DNA of 64,000 nt from Cryptomeria japonica. Its lineage: Eukaryota; Streptophyta; Pinopsida; Cupressales; Cupressaceae. Each line of letters opens with the position of its first letter. Position 1 is the stretch's first letter. Shown here piece after piece: positions 56,804 through 64,000 of the stretch. Made by a program: the position numbers and the translations under genes. The DNA is taken from NCBI RefSeq assembly GCF_030272615.1, contig NC_081411.1:824842397-824906396 (forward strand), written 5' to 3'. Below the pieces are notes generated by a model. That model did not search any database and had not been told where the DNA came from. It was given only the letters and a program-made list of their open reading frames with translations.

Positions 56804-57590
56804 TGTTGGCATTCTACACTCTTATGAGAATGGTTGATGTTGTCATTGATGGCAACTATCTGACAACCCACCGACATTCATCTGGTAAGCCACCAATAGT
56901 TACTAGCACTGGCAATAGACATCTACATACACTGGATAGCACTTCACCGGCGGCGACAACAATGCATACCGACACCCCAACCGACAGGGAATAAACTTTT
57001 GTTTATTGTATTTAAATGTAATTATCTTTTGTAAAGCTGACAAGGCATATTGTAAAAGACTCATATATGTATGAGATCTTGTAATTTATTTTGTAATGTA
57101 AGAGAAAGGAAGGAATATGCGCAAAGCATAAGGCGAATTTTGTATAAGGTTTTGGTTATAGAATGAGCTTAAACTGGTACTAAATCTGGCATAGTTGATG
57201 CTAATTTGAAGTATTACATTGTATTTGATTTCATAATCCACTTTTGTAGTCAGTGAGACTCTTATTGAGCAGTGAGCTCTAGGCAGTTGGCCTTCCTACA
57301 TGTGCAGGCCCCTCATTGTAAGTAATATTTATTCATTGGCTAGTGAGTGAATATTGTGGGTCACAAATCCCACCAAGGTTTTTCCCACACCGGGTTTCCT
57401 CGTTAAATATCTTGTGTTATGGTGTGTTCTCTATGTTGTCTCTATTATTCTTATTTGCTGCACTAATTCTTATTTACTAGTACACTATTTTGGGATGCAA
57501 AGTTCTTAATAAGTTTAAATTCTGCCTACTGGTTAGATACTGATTCACCCCCCCCTCCTAGTATCTTTGGGACTATCATTAATCCTAACA
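56804..57590 (+). repeat. 5' LTR of the 6.66-kb element
   Basis: 787 bp with TTGTCATTGATGGCAA at 56840-56855 near its start and gattcaccccccccctcctag near its end. Compared by eye it differs from the 3' copy at about 6% of positions over the first 310 bp, including a small indel near 57110. Confidence 0.92.
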
Positions 57591-57592
57591 AT

Positions 57593-57604
57593 TGGTATCA
57601 GATC
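57593..57604 (+). promoter_or_regulatory. Primer-binding site of the 6.66-kb element
   Basis: tggtatcagatc starts two bases after the LTR. It matches the initiator-Met primer site at 11 of 12 positions. Confidence 0.88.
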
Positions 57605-57661
57605 TTGGTCCTCTAATTTCAAAACCCTAACATCTTGAGGAAGATTCTAACACCGGTACAG

Positions 57662-58735
57662 ATGGAGAACTTAAGAAAACAATTGGAAGGAGCTCTTGTA
57701 GATTATGATGTAGAGAAAGTGAAGAATATCAAACTTGAAGATGATCTAAGGATTTCACAAGAATTCATTCAAGGACTTCAGGAGAATCTTACTATAGCTC
57801 AAAATAAAAGAAAAGAACTTCATGAGAAGATGGAGAGTGGTGATAATGAAAAAGAAACTCTTAATGAACTTGTGAATAAGTTGAGACAAGAAAACAGTAA
57901 CATGAAGAATGAAATGCAAGATATGACTATGAGGTTTTGTAAAGACATTGAAGATAGGAAAAAGAATGAAGAAGAATTGAGTAGGAGACTCAATGATGCT
58001 GGAAATGAAAATATAAGACTCAATCATGAAAATGATATGTTGAAGACATATCTGATTCACATGCAACATGATATAACTGAGCTTGTGAGACAAAAGGGAA
58101 TTCCAGAAAATGAGTTAGCTACTGCAAATCAACACAAAGAGAAATTCAAGAAAAGTTTAGAGGAAATTGATGATATGCTAAAAAGTCAAAAACCTAATGG
58201 AGATACTAATGGACTTGGATTTGAAGTTGGAGAAAGTTCTGGTACTGCAAATAATCATGATCACAATAAACTGGTAAGACAACCTAGTGCTTATAAATTT
58301 AATGGGAAATGCTTTAATTGTAACAAGTATGGTCATAGAGAATATCAGTGTAGATTCGGAAATAATCAGAACATTAATGCACCCACTGGTCAATGTTCCA
58401 AATGCAACAAAGTTGGTCATAATTCAGAAAATTGTAGAATGAATGTGAAATGTTATGTTTGTGGAAGATATGGTCACTTATCTAATCAATGTAGAACACA
58501 AACTGGCATAGGATATGGAAAAGCTATTCAGAGGAATAATGTGACTTGTTATGCTTGTAACAAGATTGGACATATTGCAAAATTTTTTAGAAGCAAGACT
58601 TCACTGACAAATAATAAAGGATCCAATTTGAAAGGCAAAGAAAAGGTAGATGGGGTAAAGCAAGAATTTTCAAAAAAATGGATTAGGAAGAGAGATCAAA
58701 ATGTTGATGAAATTGTCTCTGCACTGGTAGGATAG
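57662..58735 (+). CDS. ORF1: coiled-coil protein with four CCHC zinc knuckles
   Basis: An open frame of 357 codons from the ATG at 57662, about 60 bases after the PBS; the frame is also open a little upstream. Residues 1-170 are rich in E, K, L, N with heptad-like spacing (coiled coil). Residues 171-215 are a polar linker. Residues 217-309 hold four CX2CX4HX4C knuckles: CFNCNKYGHREYQC, CSKCNKVGHNSENC, CYVCGRYGHLSNQC and CYACNKIGHIAKFF, the last with Phe for the final Cys. The tail is basic. Knuckles of this kind bind single-stranded nucleic acid and are usual in Gag nucleocapsid, but copia Gag normally has one and is preceded by a UBN2 capsid domain that is absent here. The protein may act as an RNA-packaging Gag substitute. 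This is the only long coding region in the window without a stop. Confidence 0.7.
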   Translation: MENLRKQLEGALVDYDVEKVKNIKLEDDLRISQEFIQGLQENLTIAQNKRKELHEKMESGDNEKETLNELVNKLRQENSNMKNEMQDMTMRFCKDIEDRKKNEEELSRRLNDAGNENIRLNHENDMLKTYLIHMQHDITELVRQKGIPENELATANQHKEKFKKSLEEIDDMLKSQKPNGDTNGLGFEVGESSGTANNHDHNKLVRQPSAYKFNGKCFNCNKYGHREYQCRFGNNQNINAPTGQCSKCNKVGHNSENCRMNVKCYVCGRYGHLSNQCRTQTGIGYGKAIQRNNVTCYACNKIGHIAKFFRSKTSLTNNKGSNLKGKEKVDGVKQEFSKKWIRKRDQNVDEIVSALVG

Positions 58736-58738
58736 AGT

Positions 58739-59077
58739 ATACTCCACCGGCAATAGATTCTTCATCCAACTGAGAAATAACCCTTTGGGGGTATTGCAGC
58801 AAATTGAATATCATATAGATTACCCTCGGTCGATGGTGAGAAGATAGATTTCTTCTCTATCGGTAGATGTGTTAAGTTTTCACTTAACTAACAAGCATTT
58901 AATGTGGTTGTTGAGAGAAAATTCATTATAAATCATCAGATTTCCCTCCTTTTTTATTCACTGAGCATTTAAATTAGCAGAGAGCACAAAAACTGAGCAA
59001 AGACATTCAAGGTGACAGTGTGAAGCGATTTCTTTCAAGCATTCAGATACTTGTCAAGCAGCTAAAGGTATTTTTCA
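58739..59077 (+). other. Spacer between ORF1 and ORF2
   Basis: About 340 bp with no open frame. It contains accggcaata and tcggtcgatgg words but no recognised promoter or splice site. Confidence 0.4.
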
Positions 59078-62000
59078 ATGGCTTCTTCTTCTGCTCCTGA
59101 GTTTATTGTGAATCCTACTATTGTGTAAAACATAAAATGCCCTAGGCTCGTGTTTAAAATAATTCCTGAAGTAGCTAAGCAAGATGATTCCATAGGGGAA
59201 TTTTTGAAAATTCCTAAAGGTGTAGCATTTGCTGAAGACCATAGGATATATATACATTTCAACATTGAAGAATTAGGTTCTGAGGAATTGTTGAAAATGT
59301 TTAGAACTATAATTTGTGATGAAAATGGCACTGTTAAACCCAAACACAAGATTGTGGAGACTCTAGGATTTGTTGAGATATTGAATATCCCTAAATTTAT
59401 GGAAGTAGTGAGAAATGTCCTAAGTAGGGCACATGGAGAATTTCTATGGTTGGATTTTGTCTGCAAGATAACCGGTCAAGAAATTAGGGCAGTAATTAGT
59501 GTACCCTCAACTGATAATAGACCAGACAAAACAATGAAAGTTCCTAACAACAAAGTGATAACCCTAACTGGAGGAACATTAGACAGTAGATCACTAAGAG
59601 TTAATGGTATTAAAGACATCAATGTGAGATTCATAAGTATGGTGTTAGGTTACAAGACTACACATGCAAATAGGCTTAATTTAGTTCCTAGTCTTTGCAT
59701 TTATAGTGCTTATGAAATGGTTAACAACAATGCAATGATAGATGTATGTGAGTGGCTGAAAGATGAACTCATTGATAATTTGAAAAAGATCAAAGGAGAT
59801 AAGAAAGGGACATTTCACTTTGGTAGTCTTTTAGTATGCTTAATGATGTATTTCACTAAGGAAATCCTTGGTATAGGACTGAAAGACTTTGGATATAACA
59901 CACCGATAGGAAAAAAATTACAGGAAGCTTTCACCAGTATGGGAACTGCAAAAGACAACAACATAATAGAATACTTTAAAGCTTTTCAAGCCAAGATGAA
60001 AACTAGAGAAAGACTACCATAGAGTGTAGTGGACAAATATGACAAAGATGTATGTTTTGTTATTAAGAAGGATGAGACATGGATGGAATTTTTACTTCCT
60101 AGAACTATCTGAGTAACTGAAATGGGTTATGAGGTAGATCTAAATATTATTGAGACTTATGCAAAAGCTTTGTTAGATGCACCGATAGAACCATCAGAAA
60201 AATTCTTTGGTAGTTCTAAAACTATTGAAAAGGGTGTAAAAACATTAAAGCAAAGGAAGAAAAGAGAAAAGTGCATTAGAGATGCTTCAAAGAAAGTAAA
60301 GGAAATCAAAGAAAATATTATGAACTTTACTGTGTTAACGGCTAGTGAGCTTGAAGGACTGCAACTGGAGGCACACATTTCACCGGTTGGCACATCTTTT
60401 GGAACTGATAGTGACAAGCCATCAAAATTCAAAAGAGTTGAAAGGAAGAGAAAACCTTCACCGGTACCCTCTCCTTCACCCAAAAGAACAAGGACCTTGA
60501 GGAAGAAACAATAGGCAGTAAGGCAACCAGCTAAGAAACTAACTCCTAAGAAGAAATAGAAACCGATCACTCTTTCATTAGATGATTTACTAAATGAAAT
60601 AACTAATGATGGTAATTTGGCTAATGTGAGTAAACTGTATGACACATTTAATGATTTAGACAAGGAAAGCATTGAGAACAACATTATCTTACATCTGGAT
60701 ATATATATAAGAAAGTTTTAATCGAGGTTGTGGATGACTTGCCTAATGAACTATATAGAAGATTATATGCAAAAAGGGTAGAAATGATGGAATTGGATAA
60801 GAAACTTAAAGTTGAAAAACTTCTATCTATTCATCTGGTTAACTCGAGAGAGGAAATTGATGATCTGATTTGTGAGGATAACATATCCATTTTTCTAGTG
60901 GTCATCAGCAAGTAAGTTTGATGGCAGGTAGAGTAAATGAGATTTCAGAAGAGACTGTTGATAAATGGGATATATTTTTTGTGGAAAAATAAAAACAAGA
61001 GGAATTGAATAGGCCAAAGAAAAAATTCAAAGTGTATTAGAAGGATAAGGACAAGAGGAAAGATAAAATTGGTGGTGTTCCAAACATCAAGATCACTGGC
61101 AATTTACCGCCACCTTTGGAGACTACATCGGTACATACTGATGATCCACCAGTTACTAACACTGAAGGTATCACACATGAAAACACTAATCCTAAATTTG
61201 AGATACTATTCACCATTAATGTGGACACTCAAGAAGTGAATATTATTATGGACAAGGATGGTATAGAGGTTAAGCATGATAATATTGATAGTGGCAACAT
61301 TATTGAGAAACTAGTAGAGACTGTTGGGTTGAGATCCCAGTAGAGAAATCATTATCGACAGAACATTCATTACAAATAGAGCAACCATTGGATACTGGGA
61401 AGAATACTGAAGGTATAGATGCTAACATAGAGAAACCTACTAAGACTGAGATACTGACAGTTGAGCATATAGAGAAACCTACAGAGGTAGAGGTACACAC
61501 AGAGGCAAAAGTACATATTGAGGTAGAGAAACCGACAATCAGATAAAACCTGACAGGTTGAAAAGGAAACTCAGACTAATCCACTAGAGGTTAACACAAG
61601 CAAAATGGTTACATATGTTGGAAGCACAGAGGTAGTAAAGATAATTGGTCAAACATCCGGTACTTCAACAAGTGAATTCATACCTACAAATGTAACAGAG
61701 GTACTCCTAGATTCGATCAAGAAGATAACAAACTATAATGCATTGGCCTACAAGACAATTGATGACACAATTCCAATCCTTAAATTGATTGCACCAAAAT
61801 GGAACATAGATCATGTTAAGGATTCTTTAGGTAAATTGGACACATTGTCCAAATTTATTGCTAACAATGTGATAACGGTTGATAAGGTGAATGAGGACAC
61901 CTTCAAAGGGAAAGTTGAAAAGGAGAAGGATAAATTCTTTGAGAGTACAATTAAAAAGTGCACAGAACACATGAATACACTATTACTGACACTGAACTCT

Positions 62001-62399
62001 ACAATTTTGGAATACAAAGAGTTGTATAGAGAAACATGCAAACCACATCTTTTGACATAGGACATAGAAAAGGAGATTAGCAAAGTAGAGAAAGAAATAG
62101 ATGACATAGCTGATAACATAATTGGTTCATCTAAACCTATATCAGTTATTGAGCAGGAAATAGCAGGTTTTGAAGAAAAAATGGAGAACTTTGAGAAAGA
62201 GAAGGCAAGGATTGGGTCTAATGCCAGAGAGCTTAAATATAAACTTGGTCCTAAATTGGACAATCTTATTTCTTTGAGAAATGAAATATCTAAGGCATTA
62301 CTTCAAGGAGAAAGATCACCGGAAGAGAACATGCATCATCTCACCGACACGATCCAACAGACTAAGGCAACCCTGAATGACAACAACAGATTCATGTAG
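59078..62399 (+). pseudogene. ORF2: long unknown protein, decayed
   Basis: It begins at the ATG at 59078 (MASSSAPEFIVNPTIV) and runs, with stops (about 59126, 60020, 60109, 60512 and others) and frame changes near 60715, 60905, 61335 and 61560, to 62399, about 1100 codons. The first 310 codons (59150-60022) are a compact, well-conserved-looking domain (RIYIHFNIEELGSEELLKMF, FLWLDFVCKITGQEIRAVIS, FHFGSLLVCLMMYFTKEILG). Then comes a Lys/Arg-rich, possibly nuclear-targeting segment (KRVERKRKPSPVPSPSPKRT, about 60430-60490). An acidic repetitive stretch (IEKPT, VEVHTEAKVHIEVEKPT) and a C-terminal coiled-coil region (62060-62390) follow. I recognise no enzyme motif or family. Placement inside an LTR element suggests a capsid-like or accessory role, or a captured host gene. 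Confidence 0.55.
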
Positions 62400-62654
62400 T
62401 CTCTTAATTTGGTTTTGGTAGACATATTTCAGATTGTAACCAACCGGTTACAAACTTTGAGGTGAAATTTTTGCACTCGTTTGACTATTTTTGACAACCT
62501 TTGTCATTGATGTCAAAGGGGGAGTAGTGGAGAGAGAAAAATGCTTATTCAAAGGAGATCATTTGGTCAGGGGGAGCATATATTTTTGGTAACTTTTTGG
62601 ACTTCATTTTTGGAACAGTTTTTGGATTTTTCTCATGAGTGTTGCCATCAATGC

Positions 62655-62667
62655 AAAAGGGGGAGAT
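62655..62667 (+). promoter_or_regulatory. Polypurine tract of the 6.66-kb element
   Basis: aaaagggggagat lies immediately before the 3' LTR. A second PPT-like site (caaagggggagta, about 62514-62526), preceded by TTGTCATTGATGTCAA, lies 140 bp upstream. Confidence 0.88.
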
Positions 62668-63462
62668 TGTTGGCATTCTACACTCTTATGAGAATGGTTG
62701 ATGTTGTCATTGATGACAACTATCGAACAACCCACCAGCATTCATCTGGTAAGCCATCGATAGTTACCGACACTGACAATAGACATCTACATATACTTGC
62801 GGACACTTCACCGACAACGACAACAATGCATACCGACACCCCAACCGATAGGGAATAAACTTTTATTTATTGTATTTAAATGTAATTATCTTTTGTAAAT
62901 CCGACAAGGCATATTGTAAAAGACTCATATATGTATGAGATCTTGTAATTCATTTTGTAATGCAGAATGGTAGAGAAAGGAAGGAATATGTGAAAAGCAT
63001 AAGGCAAATTTTGTATAAGGTTTTGGTTATAGAATGAGCTTAAACCGGTACTGAACCTGGCATAGTTGATGCTCATTTGAAGCAGTACATTGTATTGGAT
63101 TTCATAATCCACTTTTTTAGTCAGTGAGACTCTTATTGAGTAGTGAGATCTAGGCAGTTGGCCTTCCTGTATGTGCAGGCCCCTCATTGTAAGTAATATT
63201 TATTCATTGGCCAGTGAGTAAATATTGTGGGTCACAAATCCCACCGAGGTTTTTCCCACACTGGGTTTCCTAGTTAAATATCTTGTGTTATGGTGTGTTC
63301 TCTATGCTGTCTTTGTTATTCTTATTTTCTACACTAAATCTTATTTACTGATACACTATTTTGGGATGCAAAGTTCTTAATAAGTTTAAATATTCTACTA
63401 ACCGGTTAGATACTAATTCACCCCCCCTCTTAGTATCTTTGGGACTATCATTAATCCTAACA
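62668..63462 (+). repeat. 3' LTR of the 6.66-kb element
   Basis: 795-bp partner of 56804-57590, with TTGTCATTGATGACAA at 62704-62719. It is followed by atcgg, the second copy of the target duplication, and then by the non-coding part of the minus-strand copia element. Confidence 0.92.
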
Positions 63463-64000
63463 ATCGGCATGGTCAACCAATTTCCTAATCTGCCACTATG
63501 TTCAGTATGTCTGACACCAATTAGAGGATATAGTTGTGAACTCCCCCTAAACCACAGATCTCTGGTCAGCTTAGCATGCCAGGATGATCAACCACTTCCA
63601 TGATGTCCATCACAATCTTGTGACATCCTCTTCCATGACCATAATAATAGCCTATATCAGTATCATGTCACCTATCTAACCGGTTGACTCATCAGGATGT
63701 GTGTACATGAGATCAATTATTGGTTCAACACATTGCTAGACAATGCTTCTCCAATATTTCCCAAGGCAAATTTATTCTTTGCAAGCCACTAGAGTCACTG
63801 CAATGTTATCGGAATGCATTGCAACACATATTCTTTACTATCACTAACTGTCCCTATCGATAACATACTGCTCTTGCCGGTTTATTGTACCAATCTAATA
63901 TCTCTGCCATTATACTTTGTCCATTGGCCCTCCTTCCGGTGTCACATCCCACTTTGACACTTGCAGTAGTGATTCATCTTTCTCGTGTGAATGTGTAGCC
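63463..64000 (-). other. Internal non-coding part of the minus-strand copia element
   Basis: This continues the sequence interrupted at 56803. No coding pattern is seen on either strand; the short frame 63361-63603 begins in the LTR and has no motif. Accgg and ccggt words recur, as in the rest of this element. Confidence 0.5.

Larger units (their letters stand above)
56804..63462 (+). mobile_element. 6.66-kb LTR element with two non-pol ORFs
   Basis: The LTRs are 56804-57590 and 62668-63462 (787 and 795 bp, TGTTGGCATTC...AATCCTAACA). The PBS is tggtatcagatc (57593-57604), the PPT is aaaagggggagat (62655-62667), and the flanks accgg (56799-56803) / atcgg (63463-63467) match at 4 of 5 bases. 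The structure is therefore that of a genuine transposed copia-type element. The internal 5.1 kb has no capsid (UBN2), protease, integrase, RT or RNase H motif in any frame I read. It holds instead a coiled-coil/zinc-knuckle ORF (57662-58735) and a long unknown ORF (59078-62399). It must depend on another element for copying and is best described as a coding non-autonomous LTR element. Confidence 0.85.
53544..64000 (-). mobile_element. Minus-strand copia element with 2.6-kb LTR, extending past the window
   Basis: The 3' LTR is 53544-56166. A PPT (atctccccctttgg, 56167-56180, read AAAGGGGGAGAT on the minus strand) and internal sequence follow to 56803, which resumes at 63463-64000 after the inserted plus-strand element 56804-63462. 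The internal sequence seen so far is non-coding. It contains short blocks such as tctccccctttg and gaactccccct. The element interrupts chromovirus RT at 53543. The 5' LTR and pol, if present, lie outside. Confidence 0.75.

Overview
This window looks like intergenic DNA from a large, repeat-rich seed-plant nuclear genome. A gymnosperm (conifer-like) source is my best guess, because the DNA is AT-rich, the LTR retrotransposons are old and deeply nested, and some LTRs exceed 4 kb. That guess is inference. I recognise no intact host gene, tRNA, rRNA or CRISPR array. Nearly everything that can be explained is LTR-retrotransposon DNA, and almost every coding region carries stops or frameshifts.

Layout, left to right. 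At 584-1160 there is a tandem miniature LTR element (TRIM) on the minus strand, with three LTRs and two internal segments. At about 3700-6430 lies a decayed Ty3/gypsy (Tat-like) relict in which an RNase H comes before the reverse transcriptase. A second, single TRIM lies at 7116-7447. From 7890 starts a copia element (called C1 here): LTR, initiator-Met PBS and gag.

C1 gag is cut first by a 4.57-kb solo LTR (10003-14576, TSD taatg). It is cut again by a solo copia LTR (14586-43616, TSD gttt[t/c]). That solo LTR is split by a minus-strand copia element (15688-43560, TSD [a/g]attc). The minus-strand copia is in turn split between protease and GAG-pre-integrase by a 20.3-kb Tat-type gypsy element (20445-40767, TSD acatc). 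The C1 gag reading frame resumes in phase at 43617, so this four-deep nest can be verified by eye.

The Tat element has 1255-bp LTRs, gag, protease with a G-patch, RT, two RNases H and integrase. It also carries an antisense, intron-bearing Plant Mobile Domain (PMD) gene remnant between pol and the 3' LTR.

C1 protease is interrupted at 44259 by a small non-autonomous LTR element (S1), which itself hosts a second giant solo LTR (45759-49931, TSD atatt). Next come a minus-strand chromovirus end (LTR plus chromodomain, 50575-51500) and, head to head with it, a plus-strand chromovirus gag-protease-RT fragment (51540-53543). The RT is cut by another minus-strand copia element with a 2.6-kb LTR (53544 to beyond the window).

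Inside that copia sits the most unusual object, a 6.66-kb LTR element (56804-63462). It has a PBS, PPT, LTRs and TSDs but no protease, RT or integrase. It encodes instead a coiled-coil protein with four zinc knuckles (357 aa, open) and a second, decayed ORF of about 1100 codons that I cannot assign to any family.

LTR pairs compared by hand agree with the nesting order: about 3% divergence for the inner Tat element and about 10% in a sampled part of the surrounding copia.
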